Below are positions 7,664 through 16,654 of a stretch of 64,000 nucleotides of DNA, piece by piece (within the stretch, counting starts at the first letter, position 1; each line of letters begins with the position of its first letter). Under the pieces are notes generated by a model that searched no databases, was not told where the DNA came from, and was given only the letters and a program-made list of their open reading frames with translations. Location: positions 558,001 to 622,000 of the forward strand of contig NZ_JABWDU010000003.1 of the NCBI RefSeq assembly GCF_013371465.1. The letters run 5' to 3'. Made by a program: the position numbers and the translations under genes. Origin of the DNA: Ensifer oleiphilus. Its GTDB lineage: Bacteria; Pseudomonadota; Alphaproteobacteria; Rhizobiales; Rhizobiaceae.

Positions 7664-9384
7664 AATGCACTCCTTTGTTCGTTCCGTACGGAAAGCGTGT
7701 CTTCGTCTACGCCGTGGCGTTCGTGGAGAAGGGTGAGAAAACGGGCGCGCTCCTGCGCTTGGCGAGCCACTGGCCAGCGTTTTTCGGCGGCCAGAATAGC
7801 GAGCACGGCGTCCGTCATGTCGAGCGAGAGTTCGCCAGTGATTGCCAGCGTCGTGCGGCGAAGCAGGAGGTCGTCGAGGTGCTCGACCTTTTCGCTACGG
7901 ATCAAAAGCTGGATTTCGCGCGCCGAATAATCAGCATGCGGAAGCGGTGCGTCAGGTGCCGCCACAATGAAGGCTGCGATGCGCTCGGCGTCCGTGCCAT
8001 AGCGTTCGAACAGCGTTCCGATGCGTGTCGATGAAAGCCCTGTCGCCGCTGCGACCCGGACAATCCAGGCCTCGCGATCGGCCGGAAAATCCCGACCGCC
8101 GCCTATCGCCCGGTCGGCGGTAGCCACGCGGCGAGGCTGCGCCAGCCGTTCCAGCACAAGATCAGCCGCCAGCTCGCCGAAGGAGCGGAAAGTGGTCCAT
8201 TTGCCGCCGATCATGCACAGCACCGGCGGACCGGCATCGGCGGTCTCGACGAAGGTGCAATAGTGATCGCGCGGAATGCGGCCGGTAAAGCTGTCCTTGC
8301 TTGCCGGCAGCGGCCGGACACCTGAGAACTGGAAGACGATCTCTTCGGTTCTGACCTTGATCGTTGGCAGGACGAAGGCGAGCGACTGCAGGATGTAGTC
8401 CCTTTCCGCAGTCTCGCAGCGAACCGTTTCCGGATCATCGACGCGGATGTCGGTGGAGCCGACCAGCACCTTGCCGAGATAGGGAAACAGGATGCAGATG
8501 CGCCCGTCCTCATTCTCGTAATAGATCATGTGGCCATCGAGCGCGCGGGTCAGATCGTCGTTGTCGATGATCAGGTGTGACCCCTTGGTTCCGCCCATCA
8601 ACGGCGCGGGTCGCGCGGGCTCGGAGAACAGGCTCTGATTGGCGATGTCGATCCAGCCGCCGGTCGCGTTGACGATCAGTGTCGGCTCAATCGAAGTCTC
8701 CGTTCCTCCGATTGTGTCCTTGATCACGTAGCGTCCCGGGGCGGTCAGCCTGAGTTCGGCATAGTTGAGGGCACGCGCCTGGGAGCCGGCCGACAGCCCA
8801 TCCTCGAGCAGTTCGATGCCGAGGCGCTCGGGCTGGCTGACCCAGGCGTCGTAATAGGTCGCGGAATTCTTGATCGCCGGATTGAGCGCCGGCCATCGGC
8901 CAAGCGTCGAGCGCCGCCCGCGAAACTCGTGGCGGGGCATCAAGGCGCGCTTGCGCGTCAGGAAATCGTAGATGGCGAGCCCCGCCTTGATGACGACAGC
9001 GCCGCGGCGGCTTGGCCGGCGGGAAAGACCGAGGAACCGCACGGCGCCATTGGCGATGCCCGAGAAGACATCGAAGACGGGAACGGTCGTCGGCAGTGGG
9101 CCGACATAGTGCGGCGCGTTGCGCAGGAGCCGGTCGCGCTCGACCAGCGATTCCCGCACCAGGCTGAATTCGCCATTTTCGAGGTAGCGCAGGCCACCAT
9201 GAACCATGCGCGACAATGCCGCGCTGGCGCCGGAACAGAAATCGTGTTTCTCGACGAGCACGACATTGACGCCCTGCAGCGCCAGCTCGCGAAAGACGCT
9301 GAGGCCGTTGATGCCGCCGCCCAGCACGCAGACGTCCACCTTCGGGCTCTGGCTGAGCCCGTCAAAGATCTCTTCTCGGTTCAT
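7636..9384 (-). CDS. FAD-dependent glycerol-3-phosphate dehydrogenase-like protein
   Basis: This 582-residue protein is a GlpD/DAO-family flavoprotein. The FAD dinucleotide motif is VLGGGINGLS near residue 20, followed by an acidic strand end (VLVEKHDF) and the GlpD hallmark SRMVHGGLRYLE. A second conserved block, VNATGGWID, and the C-terminal GlpD-like domain are present. Family members oxidise glycerol 3-phosphate or erythritol 4-phosphate and pass electrons to quinone at the membrane face. Because it sits with an FGGY kinase, a SorC regulator and a sugar ABC transporter, an EryB-like polyol-phosphate role is more likely than glycerol use. The coding end overlaps the aldolase start by 28 bases. 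Confidence 0.85.
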   Translation of the reverse strand: MNREEIFDGLSQSPKVDVCVLGGGINGLSVFRELALQGVNVVLVEKHDFCSGASAALSRMVHGGLRYLENGEFSLVRESLVERDRLLRNAPHYVGPLPTTVPVFDVFSGIANGAVRFLGLSRRPSRRGAVVIKAGLAIYDFLTRKRALMPRHEFRGRRSTLGRWPALNPAIKNSATYYDAWVSQPERLGIELLEDGLSAGSQARALNYAELRLTAPGRYVIKDTIGGTETSIEPTLIVNATGGWIDIANQSLFSEPARPAPLMGGTKGSHLIIDNDDLTRALDGHMIYYENEDGRICILFPYLGKVLVGSTDIRVDDPETVRCETAERDYILQSLAFVLPTIKVRTEEIVFQFSGVRPLPASKDSFTGRIPRDHYCTFVETADAGPPVLCMIGGKWTTFRSFGELAADLVLERLAQPRRVATADRAIGGGRDFPADREAWIVRVAAATGLSSTRIGTLFERYGTDAERIAAFIVAAPDAPLPHADYSAREIQLLIRSEKVEHLDDLLLRRTTLAITGELSLDMTDAVLAILAAEKRWPVARQAQERARFLTLLHERHGVDEDTLSVRNEQRSALCETTARSG

Positions 9385-9396
9385 GATGGCGGTCCG

Positions 9397-10392
9397 TTAC
9401 CTATCCATGTGGGCGAGCTTCGCCGCTATCGCTTCGTCGATCGCCGCGAGATTTGGGCCATCGAGCCGGATCGTGCCGGCACGGGCATTGTCGAGCGCCT
9501 GCGCCGGGTTGCGTGCACCGCAAAGCGCAAAGGTGACGCCGGGCTGGGCGAGCGTCCAGGCAATGACTGTCTGCGCGATGCTGGCGCCATGCTTTTCCGC
9601 AATCGGACGGATCGCTTCGGCAAAGGCCGTCGCCTTCTCGCGGTTGCCGACGGAGAAGCGCGGGTTGTCGCGGCGCTGGTCGTCGCCCGAAAACACCCGG
9701 TCAGGACCGACGGTACCAGACAAGAGACCCAGGGCGAGCGAGGAATAGCTGAGCGTCGCGACGCCGTTTTTCGTCGTCAGCGGCAGAAGCTCAGCCTCGA
9801 TCTCGCGATCGATCATGCTGAAGCGCTCCTGGATCGCATCGAGACGGCCCGTGGCAATATAGGCCTCGAGTTCGGACCGGTCGACGTTGCTGGCGCCGAT
9901 CGCGCGGATCTTGCCGGCATTCTTCAGGTCTTCCAGCGCCCGCACCGTTTCCTCGATCGGCGTCGTCGGATCCTGCCAATGGGTGATGTAGAGATCGATG
10001 TAGTCGGTCCCGAGGCGCTTCAGGCTCTCCTCGACCTCGTGGACAATGGCGTCGCGGCCGAGATAACGATGGACCGGCTTGCCGTCCTGGTCGAAGAAAT
10101 GCCGGCCCTTCGTCGTATGCCAGACGAGGCCGCATTTGGTGGCGATCACCGCCTTGTCGCGGCGACCGGCAAGCGCCTTGCCAACAATTTCTTCCGAGCG
10201 TCCGAGGCCATAGGCAGGCGCCGTATCGATCAAGGTCACGCCGGCATCGAGCGAGGCCTGGATGGCGGCGATCGATTCGGCCTCATCCGTTCCGCCCCAC
10301 ATCCAGCCACCGATCGCCCAGGTGCCGAGCCCGACGGCGGATGCCTTGACACCGGAGCGGCCGATCTCGCGCGTCAACTGTTCACTGCTCAT
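9397..10392 (-). CDS. Aldo/keto reductase
   Basis: This 331-residue NADPH-type oxidoreductase has the full aldo/keto reductase tetrad: Asp56 (DTAPAYG), Tyr61, Lys86 (IATKCG) and His138 (YITHWQDP), with GASN and a C-terminal nucleotide-binding segment (IAWTLAQPGV...CGARNP). It starts at ATG 10392, overlapping the stop of the SorC regulator (ATGA, 10389-10392). In the operon it could interconvert a polyol and an aldose or ketose before phosphorylation. The substrate is not predictable from the active-site motifs alone. Confidence 0.85.
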   Translation of the reverse strand: MSSEQLTREIGRSGVKASAVGLGTWAIGGWMWGGTDEAESIAAIQASLDAGVTLIDTAPAYGLGRSEEIVGKALAGRRDKAVIATKCGLVWHTTKGRHFFDQDGKPVHRYLGRDAIVHEVEESLKRLGTDYIDLYITHWQDPTTPIEETVRALEDLKNAGKIRAIGASNVDRSELEAYIATGRLDAIQERFSMIDREIEAELLPLTTKNGVATLSYSSLALGLLSGTVGPDRVFSGDDQRRDNPRFSVGNREKATAFAEAIRPIAEKHGASIAQTVIAWTLAQPGVTFALCGARNPAQALDNARAGTIRLDGPNLAAIDEAIAAKLAHMDR

Positions 10393-11399
10393 GCCGAAAG
10401 TCCTTTTTCGCTTGCCATGGCAAGGATGCGCTCGCCGGTCGCCTCGTCGGTCACGAGTGTATCGAGATGCCTGCCGCGCAGGACGCTGAGGATCGGCCCG
10501 GCCTTGTTCGGTCCGCTCGCCACCCCGATCTTGGTCGGGATCGATGCGAACTCGTCGAGGGTGAGCGAAACCAGCGAACGGTTGAGGCTGTAGTCGCAGA
10601 CCCGGCCCTGGTCGTCGAGCAGGTGCGCGAGCAGCTCGCAGCTTGCACCGGAGCGCTTGATCGCGTCACGATCGGTGCTCGAAGACGGGTGCAGATCGTA
10701 GTAGCTCGAATCGTCGGAAAGGATCGAGCCGATGCCGACGATTGCGACCTTGGCTTCGCGGGCACGTTTGAACACATCCGCTACCGAGCGCATGTTGATC
10801 AGCATGGCGCGCTCCGCCGCACTGTCGGCAAAGAGCGGCGCATGGATCTGATAGGACCTGCCGCCGAGCCTGTCGGCCATCAGCGTCGAGACGTGGTTGA
10901 CGTCGGTATAGTGCTTGCCCTGCACACAGCCCGTCGCCGGGATCACCTCGATATCGAGGCGCCGTGACGGATGCAGGCCGGCCACGACGGCGCTGACACC
11001 CTTGCCGCCGGTGATGCAGACGGTATCGCCGTCGGCGATCTCCTCCATCAGCAGGCGGGCCGCCGCCTCGCCCACCGCCTGTAGCGCCGTCTGCTGGTTA
11101 TCCGACACGGTCGGGACGACGACGGCGCGGCTGATGCCGCCGAGCGCCAGCAATTGCTCTTCCATGTCGACCAGCGGTTCGATCGGAGACTTGATCTTGA
11201 TTTCGACGAGGCCGAGCTGGCGCCCGCGTTTGATCAGACGATTGACCGTCGGCTGGGAAATGCCGAGCCGGTCGGCAATCTGCGACTGGGTCAGACCTTC
11301 GAGGAAGTGCAGCACCAGCGCCTGGTGCATCTGCCGGGCGACGACGAGTTCCTCGCGGGCGTTGGAGATGATGTTCTGATTGGAATTGGCGATCGGCAT
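10389..11399 (-). CDS. SorC/DeoR-type sugar-binding transcriptional regulator
   Basis: This 336-residue regulator has an N-terminal helix-turn-helix (about 36-58, LTQSQIADRLGISQPTVNRL) and a C-terminal SorC sugar-phosphate-sensing domain with VCITGGKGV and VGIGSI. Family members such as EryD, LsrR and SorC repress their own catabolic operon until a phosphorylated substrate binds. It lies inside the operon, three bases after the permease gene, and overlaps the aldo/keto reductase by four bases. The clustered CATGAAT half-sites at 15203-15228, next to the operon promoter, are the best candidate binding site. Confidence 0.85.
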   Translation of the reverse strand: MPIANSNQNIISNAREELVVARQMHQALVLHFLEGLTQSQIADRLGISQPTVNRLIKRGRQLGLVEIKIKSPIEPLVDMEEQLLALGGISRAVVVPTVSDNQQTALQAVGEAAARLLMEEIADGDTVCITGGKGVSAVVAGLHPSRRLDIEVIPATGCVQGKHYTDVNHVSTLMADRLGGRSYQIHAPLFADSAAERAMLINMRSVADVFKRAREAKVAIVGIGSILSDDSSYYDLHPSSSTDRDAIKRSGASCELLAHLLDDQGRVCDYSLNRSLVSLTLDEFASIPTKIGVASGPNKAGPILSVLRGRHLDTLVTDEATGERILAMASEKGLSA

Positions 11400-11401
11400 G
11401 G

Positions 11402-12391
11402 TCAGATGGCCTTCCGCTTATGCAGGAAATGATCGATCGACACGGCAGCCAGCAGGATGCAGCCCTTGATCATATCCTGCCAATAGACCGAGACGTCGAG
11501 TAAGATCAGCGAACTGGTGACGACGGACAACAGAGCCATGCCGAGAATGGCGCCGAAGATCGTACCCGATCCGCCGTTGAGCGAAGCCCCGCCGATGACG
11601 GCAGCGGCAATAATGTTGAGTTCCATGCCGACGCCGAAGGTGGGCGTGGCTGCGCCAAAGCGCGACATGTAGATGACGCCGGCAACACCTGCGAGCGTGG
11701 AGCAGAGCACCGTCACCCAGAACTTCACCTGCTTGGTCTTGATGCCGGAATAGAGCGCCGCCTTCTCGTTGCTGCCGGTGTAGAACACCTTGCGAAAAGC
11801 CGTTGCCCGGCGCAGCAGGAAGTCGAACAGGACGACGACCGCGACGAAGATCAGGATGACGTAGGGAATGCCATTGAACGTGCCCTGGCCAACCGCCTTG
11901 AACGATGCCGGCAGGGTGAAGAGCGATAGCGGCGTGCCCTTGGTGATGACGAGGCAAAGCCCGCGCACGATCACCATGGCCGCAAGCGAGGTGATGAAAT
12001 GGTTGAGCCCGACCACGGTGACGAAGAAGCCCATGATCGCGCCGATGAGGCTGCTTGCCAGGATGCCGAAGAGCGAGGCCGTCCAGGGATCGACGCCGGC
12101 GAGGAACAGCGAACCGGCCAGCACCATGGCGAAGCAGACGACTGAGCCGACAGCGAGATCGATGCCGCCGACGATCAAGAGGATCGTCATGCCGACGACG
12201 ACGATGCCCTCGACCGAGAAGCTCATCAGCATCGCGCGCATGTTGCCGAAGGTGAGGAAGTGCGGCGAGGCGAAGCTCATGATGACGCCGAGCGCGAGGA
12301 TGATGGCGATCAGCCCTGCCTCGCGCATCGTGCCGATCCGTCGCCAGGCCGGAACCTGCACCTGCGTTGCAACCACCGTATCGACTGCCAT
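11402..12391 (-). CDS. Sugar ABC transporter permease (RbsC family)
   Basis: This 329-residue integral membrane protein has eight to ten hydrophobic segments and the BPD_transp_2 signature of ribose-type transporters: GMTILLIVGGIDLAVGSV near the N-terminus and IIAAAVIGGASLNGGSG toward the C-terminus. It forms the membrane channel with the ATPase and binding protein encoded just upstream. The ATG at 12391 follows GGAGG; the longer open frame (to 12484) would run into the ATPase gene and has no binding site. Only one permease is encoded, so a homodimer is expected. Confidence 0.88.
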   Translation of the reverse strand: MAVDTVVATQVQVPAWRRIGTMREAGLIAIILALGVIMSFASPHFLTFGNMRAMLMSFSVEGIVVVGMTILLIVGGIDLAVGSVVCFAMVLAGSLFLAGVDPWTASLFGILASSLIGAIMGFFVTVVGLNHFITSLAAMVIVRGLCLVITKGTPLSLFTLPASFKAVGQGTFNGIPYVILIFVAVVVLFDFLLRRATAFRKVFYTGSNEKAALYSGIKTKQVKFWVTVLCSTLAGVAGVIYMSRFGAATPTFGVGMELNIIAAAVIGGASLNGGSGTIFGAILGMALLSVVTSSLILLDVSVYWQDMIKGCILLAAVSIDHFLHKRKAI

Positions 12392-12419
12392 TTCCGCCTC
12401 CCCATTCACTCTGCTTGTC

Positions 12420-13967
12420 TCAGGCAACATGCTCGGCCGCCTTGATCTTTTGTGGTTCGCCATGCGGCCCGACCCCGGATGCAAGGCGGATCACCGCCTC
12501 TTCCGTCATCTCGGCCTCGCCGAGTTCGCCGGCAATGCCGCCTTCGCGCACGACCAGAACCCGGTCGCATAGTCCCAGAAGTTCGGGCAGTTCCGACGAG
12601 ATGACGACGATACCGATGCCCGACCGCGCGAGATCGCGCAGTAGGCGGTGAATTTCCGATTTGGCGCCAACGTCGATACCGCGTGTCGGTTCGTCCATCA
12701 GAATGACCTTGGGCCTCACCGCGAGTTGTTTGGCGATGGCCACCTTCTGCTGGTTGCCGCCCGAGAGCGACGACACCGGCATGGCGATACCGCCCATGCG
12801 CACGCCGAGACGCCGGGTGAAATCGCGGGCGAGATCCGCTTCCGCCTTCGCGTTCATCAGGCCTAGCGGCCCGGTCAGCGTCTTCAGGTCAAGCACCGAA
12901 ATGTTCTGGGCGATCGACATGTCGACGAACACGCCGGAGCCCTTGCGATCCTCCGAGAGGTAGACAATGCCGGCATCGACGGCGTTTCTGTAGTTGCCGA
13001 TCGTCTGTTTCTTGCCGTGCAGCAGCACGTCGCCGCGCACCTTCCGGCGCAGGCCACAGATGGCTTCTGCGATCTCGGTGCGGCCGGACCCGATCAGCCC
13101 GCCGATCCCGAGGATTTCGCCCTTGCGCAACTCGAAGCCAACACCATCGATGCGTTCGCCGTCGCCAAGGCCGCGGACCGACAGGATGACCTCGTCGGAC
13201 TGTTCGCCCTGAGCCTGTTTCGGCGGATAGAGCTGGGTGATCTCGCGACCGACCATCCGGCGGACGACATCATCGGGCGTCACGTCGGCAATACGCTCGG
13301 TCGAGACGTGGCGGCCGTCGCGGAAGACGGTGACGCGGTCGCACAGGCTGAAGATCTCTGCCATGCGATGGCTGATATAGATGATGGAAATGCCCGCGGC
13401 CTTCAGGTCGCGGATGATGCCGAAAAGCGCCTGGGCTTCCGCCTCCGTCAGCGCCGCCGTCGGCTCGTCGAGGATCAGCACCCGGCAATCGAGGGTCAGC
13501 GCCTTGGCGATCTCGACCAACTGCTGGCTGGAAATAGAGAGGTCGGCGACCTTGCGGCGCACGTCGATCGGCGCCAGCCGGTTCATAACGGCCTGCGCAT
13601 CGCGGGCAAGCGACGCATAGTTCATCAGCGGCGAGCGCCGCCGGTTGGTCGCGGCCATGAACATGTTTTCCGCCACCGTCGCATCCGGGCAGAGCGCGAT
13701 CTCCTGGTGGACGAGGCCGATGCCGAGCGACTGGGCCGCGGCCGGCGAAGCGATCTTCGTCGGCGTGCCATCGACGAGGATTTCGCCCTCGTTCGGCTGC
13801 AGCACGCCGGCGATGATGTTCATGAGGGTGGATTTGCCGGCGCCGTTCTCGCCGCAAAGCGCATGGATCTCGCCCTTTTCCAGGTTGAAATCCACATTGG
13901 TCAGCGCCTTCACAGCCCCGAAGTGCTTGGTGACATTGCGGACCTGAAGGACCGGCTGCGATATCAT
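12420..13967 (-). CDS. Sugar ABC transporter ATP-binding protein (two NBDs, RbsA family)
   Basis: This ~515-residue protein is a tandem ATPase typical of ribose-type importers. The first domain has Walker [11 protein letters not shown] and Walker [11 protein letters not shown] with a degenerate signature (LSISSQQLV). The second lacks a classical P-loop ([11 protein letters not shown]) but has the canonical LSGGNQQKV and [10 protein letters not shown]. That asymmetry is normal for RbsA-like proteins. A GTG at 13979 is also in frame, but GGAGAAGGCG before ATG 13967 favours the shorter start. It energises uptake through the permease encoded next. Confidence 0.88.
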   Translation of the reverse strand: MISQPVLQVRNVTKHFGAVKALTNVDFNLEKGEIHALCGENGAGKSTLMNIIAGVLQPNEGEILVDGTPTKIASPAAAQSLGIGLVHQEIALCPDATVAENMFMAATNRRRSPLMNYASLARDAQAVMNRLAPIDVRRKVADLSISSQQLVEIAKALTLDCRVLILDEPTAALTEAEAQALFGIIRDLKAAGISIIYISHRMAEIFSLCDRVTVFRDGRHVSTERIADVTPDDVVRRMVGREITQLYPPKQAQGEQSDEVILSVRGLGDGERIDGVGFELRKGEILGIGGLIGSGRTEIAEAICGLRRKVRGDVLLHGKKQTIGNYRNAVDAGIVYLSEDRKGSGVFVDMSIAQNISVLDLKTLTGPLGLMNAKAEADLARDFTRRLGVRMGGIAMPVSSLSGGNQQKVAIAKQLAVRPKVILMDEPTRGIDVGAKSEIHRLLRDLARSGIGIVVISSELPELLGLCDRVLVVREGGIAGELGEAEMTEEAVIRLASGVGPHGEPQKIKAAEHVA

Positions 13968-13995
13968 CGCCTTCTCCACTCTCGATGCTTCGACC

Positions 13996-14019
13996 GGCTA
14001 TCCGGACATCCGGATAGCC
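13996..14019 (-). other. Intercistronic hairpin after the binding-protein gene
   Basis: GGCTATCCGG (13996-14005) and CCGGATAGCC (14010-14019) are perfect inverted repeats around a four-base loop, in the 66-base gap between the binding-protein and ATPase genes. There is no U-tract. Hairpins here usually protect the upstream mRNA so that more binding protein than transporter is made. A comparable hairpin lies at the same place in the ABC operon at 27391-30927. Confidence 0.6.
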
Positions 14020-14033
14020 ATGTCAAAAGTCCC

Positions 14034-15062
14034 CTACTCGTCAATGCCCTTGGTGCCGCGGCGCTTCAGGTACTTGTCCCAGTAGAAGTCGTCCGCATTG
14101 GCGGCGGTGACGATAGAGAGACCGTTATCGACGAAGGGAATGCTCATCGGGTTGAAGCCGGAACGCTTGGCATCGTTCATCGGGTCGATGAGTTCAGGGT
14201 GCTTGGCAAGCCACAGCAGCATGAAGCCCATGTAACCCTGCATGCCCTGGTTCGGATTGATCGAGCCGAAGACTTCGCCGGCCTTGATCATGTCGAGGAT
14301 GTTGGCGTTGACGTCCGCGCACATGACGAGAACCTTGCCGCCGCTTTCCTTGCTCGCCTGTGCCGCACCGATCGCGGAGTTGGCTTCCGGCATGAACACA
14401 GCACCGAGGTTCGGATTGGCCTGGATCAGGCTCATCAGACCCTGGTAGGCCTTGTTCGGGTCCTGGTTGGAAGCTGCACGGCCGACGAGTTTCATGTCGG
14501 GCCATTTTTCAGCCATGCGGCCGACGAAAGCCGTGATGCGCTTGTCGTGGTTGTCCTGGCCGGGATTTTCCAGAACGGCATATTCGCCCTTGCCACCCAT
14601 CTTCTCGGCAATCGCATCGGCGGCATAGACGCCTTCGCGGTTGTTGTCCGAGGTGATGAACGAGATGCGCTTGGAGAGCGGAGAGTCTGCCGCAAACGTG
14701 ACGACCGCCGTGCCCTGATCGATGGCGCGGTTGATCGGCTCGATGAACGGATCCGAGTTCATCGGATGAACGAGAATGCCGGCCGGGTTCTGCGCCAACG
14801 CCTGATCGAAGGTGGCGATCTGCTTGTTGACGTCATATTCCGGCGTGCCGGTATATTCGGTCTCGCAGCCGAACTGCTGGCCGGCCTGCTTGAACATTTC
14901 ATAGACCGGGAACCAGTATTCGACGCCCGATACCATGACGTTCATGACGTATTTTTCGCCGGGTTCGCAGCGAAACGGGTTGGCCGTCTCCGCGCTGGCG
15001 GGGCCAGCCAGAAACGTCGTTGCAATGACCGCCAGTGCGGTCGTGCTCAAAAAAGTGCGCAA
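14034..15062 (-). CDS. Periplasmic sugar-binding protein of the ABC transporter
   Basis: This 342-residue precursor has a Sec signal peptide (cut after PASA, near residue 24) and a type I periplasmic binding fold, with the VSGVEYWFPVYEMFKQAG start, GILVHPMNSDPF, and NPNQGMQGYMGFM near the hinge. It captures the substrate for the transporter encoded downstream and is the first gene of the operon. The start codon is TTG at 15062, preceded by AGGAGGACGC; no ATG or GTG fits the signal peptide. The sequence differs from AI-2-binding LsrB proteins, so a polyol or sugar ligand is more likely. Confidence 0.85.
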   Translation of the reverse strand: MRTFLSTTALAVIATTFLAGPASAETANPFRCEPGEKYVMNVMVSGVEYWFPVYEMFKQAGQQFGCETEYTGTPEYDVNKQIATFDQALAQNPAGILVHPMNSDPFIEPINRAIDQGTAVVTFAADSPLSKRISFITSDNNREGVYAADAIAEKMGGKGEYAVLENPGQDNHDKRITAFVGRMAEKWPDMKLVGRAASNQDPNKAYQGLMSLIQANPNLGAVFMPEANSAIGAAQASKESGGKVLVMCADVNANILDMIKAGEVFGSINPNQGMQGYMGFMLLWLAKHPELIDPMNDAKRSGFNPMSIPFVDNGLSIVTAANADDFYWDKYLKRRGTKGIDE

Positions 15063-15169
15063 GCGTCCTCCTCGAGGCCGAAGCCCCTCCCAAAAACCAA
15101 TCGTGCCGTCAGAAATGACCGCTGATGTGTGAGTTTGCCGGAACTCCTCCTCGACTTCCGACTGTCGCG

Positions 15170-15198
15170 ATTAAAACGATGACCAAGGCTCATGTCAA
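15170..15198 (-). promoter_or_regulatory. Sigma-70-like promoter of the polyol operon
   Basis: Read on the minus strand, TTGACA (15193-15198) is followed after exactly 17 bases by TTTAAT (15170-15175). This gives a start near 15163 and a leader of about 100 bases before the TTG start codon at 15062. The -35 box is perfect. Confidence 0.65.
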
Positions 15199-15202
15199 TA
15201 TA

Positions 15203-15228
15203 ATTCATGCCATGAATAATAATTCATG
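15203..15228. promoter_or_regulatory. Clustered palindromic half-sites, likely operator
   Basis: Three copies of one 7-base half-site alternate in orientation: ATTCATG (15203-15209), CATGAAT (15211-15217) and ATTCATG (15222-15228). They form two overlapping palindromes with one-base and four-base spacers. The cluster sits five bases upstream of the -35 box of the polyol operon. The SorC regulator encoded in the operon is the natural candidate to bind here; this is inference. Confidence 0.55.
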
Positions 15229-15258
15229 GCTGTGTGTATTTTGCCGCTGTCGCCGCCG

Positions 15259-16164
15259 TCACTCCCCCATCGCCGCCGCCAGCTGCGCGTTCGAAGCAGC
15301 CGCTTCGGCGATGATCCACTCGCGGAACGCCTGGATTTTCTTCTGACGCCGGTGGCTTTGAGGATAGACCAGCCAATAGGCGCGGCCGTCCCGGACCACA
15401 TGGTTGAACGGCCGGATGAGTTTTCCGCTGCGAAGCTCCTCGATCAGAAAGGTCGAGACGGCCATGGCAATGCCGTGGTCGAGCAATGTCGTCGCCACGT
15501 CCATTGCCTGGACGTCGAAGATCAGCTCGGTGCCGTTGCTGGCCGGCGGCTCCACGCCGGTTTCGACCATCCAGCGCCGCCACCAGCTGGCGTTGCCGAA
15601 CCGCCTCACCTTGAGGACGTCGGCGGGATGCTTGAGCTGATGTTTTTCCAGGAAGGCCGGCGTGCAGACCGGCAGGTATTCGATCGGGAAAAGCGGAAAC
15701 ACGTCATGGCCCGGCCATTCGCCGTTACCGCTGCGCACCACCAGATCGATCGCATCGCGCTTGAAGTCGATCAGCTCGGTCGACATGTGCACGCGAATGC
15801 TGATGTTCGGATGGGCCGCCTGGAACGAGGCGAGCCTTGAGCCGAGCCAACTCGAGACCACCGTCGGGAGCACGGAGATGTGCAGGTGATGTTCGGTCTT
15901 GTCGGCAATCTCGGAAAAGGCCGTGCCCAGGAGATCGATGGCTTCCGTCACTTTCGGCGCGAGCTGTCGTCCGGCAGCCGTCAGCCGCACTTCCCGTGGC
16001 AGGCGGACAAAAAGAGCCGTGCCGGTGCGGTCCTCCAGCAGCCGGATTTGATAGCTGACGGCCGCCTGCGTCATGCCCAGCTCCTGCGCGGCGCGGGTGA
16101 AACTCAGGTGCCGGGCAGCCGCTTCGAAGGCGCGCACCGCGCTCATGGGGGGAATCTTGCTCAT
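15259..16164 (-). CDS. LysR-family transcriptional regulator (GcvA-like)
   Basis: This 301-residue protein has the LysR winged helix at about 8-65 (LSFTRAAQELGMTQAAVSYQI) and the periplasmic-binding-like effector domain with LPTVVSSWL and IDLVVRSGNGEW, typical of the GcvA subgroup. It is transcribed away from the DUF1127-like gene and towards the polyol operon, but has its own upstream region. No adjacent metabolic gene indicates its target; self-regulation or control of the divergent small gene is possible. Confidence 0.85.
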   Translation of the reverse strand: MSKIPPMSAVRAFEAAARHLSFTRAAQELGMTQAAVSYQIRLLEDRTGTALFVRLPREVRLTAAGRQLAPKVTEAIDLLGTAFSEIADKTEHHLHISVLPTVVSSWLGSRLASFQAAHPNISIRVHMSTELIDFKRDAIDLVVRSGNGEWPGHDVFPLFPIEYLPVCTPAFLEKHQLKHPADVLKVRRFGNASWWRRWMVETGVEPPASNGTELIFDVQAMDVATTLLDHGIAMAVSTFLIEELRSGKLIRPFNHVVRDGRAYWLVYPQSHRRQKKIQAFREWIIAEAAASNAQLAAAMGE

Positions 16165-16276
16165 GCGTTGAGATAAGCATTCTTTATGGCAGCATGCGAG
16201 AAACCGCTTTGCGCGAAACCATGAAAATCCTCAATTTTCTCGCGAACACATCACCGCAGAACTGAAGGGGTTAGCA

Positions 16277-16621
16277 ATGCTCAGTGCACTGCGATCGATC
16301 ATCCACCATGTCTGGACCTTGGCCAAGAGAGCCGCCGACACCACGACAACAGTCGACACATTCAGCGAATTCCAGCTGAGGGACATCGGCCTGACGCGAG
16401 ACAATGACGGAATCCGGGCACGCGCCGGCGACATCGCCGTCCCATGGCAGTGGGTCGCGGATCCCAATCCCGGCGACGCCCCCTCGCTGCAGGTAACACA
16501 GAACGCTAGCGTCTCTGTGCAGACAGCGCCTCATGACGCCGTACCGCGACCTGTCGCCAAAGGATTACCCTGTCCGTCGAGGAGTAAAAATAAAGACATA
16601 AACATTTCTTTATGCGATTGA
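16277..16621 (+). CDS. Small DUF1127-like protein
   Basis: The 114-residue product has an N-terminal segment (about 1-45) with a DUF1127-like core, FSEFQLRDIGLTRDNDG, which matches the LxDIGLTRxD pattern common in rhizobial small proteins that are often arginine-rich. The remaining ~65 residues are longer than usual for the family and low in recognisable features. AAGGGG lies eight bases before ATG 16277. DUF1127 proteins have been linked to RNA binding and to phosphate or stress adaptation in alphaproteobacteria, but this member is diverged and its role is unknown. Confidence 0.55.
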   Translation: MLSALRSIIHHVWTLAKRAADTTTTVDTFSEFQLRDIGLTRDNDGIRARAGDIAVPWQWVADPNPGDAPSLQVTQNASVSVQTAPHDAVPRPVAKGLPCPSRSKNKDINISLCD

Positions 16622-16624
16622 CCT

Positions 16625-16641
16625 GCCCGCCTTTGCGGGGC
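16625..16641 (+). terminator. Short hairpin after the DUF1127-like gene
   Basis: GCCCGC (16625-16630), loop CTTT and GCGGGGC (16635-16641) can pair with one bulge, directly after the stop codon at 16621. There is no clear U-tract, so termination is only suggested. The riboswitch of metE begins just downstream. Confidence 0.3.
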
Positions 16642-16654
16642 ATTGTCACACAAT

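Noticed and set aside
8929-10593. 554-residue plus-strand frame opposite the dehydrogenase and aldo/keto reductase genes
   Set aside because: Shadow of two genes with complete catalytic motifs.
5233-15062. Reading the operon as an AI-2 (lsr) system
   Set aside because: The binding protein does not resemble LsrB, no LsrG is present, and a GlpD-like dehydrogenase and an aldo/keto reductase point to polyol use. Kept only as a comparison.
13017-15125. 702-residue plus-strand frame over the ATPase and binding-protein genes
   Set aside because: It runs antisense across two well-supported genes and an intercistronic hairpin, with no domain or ribosome binding site.
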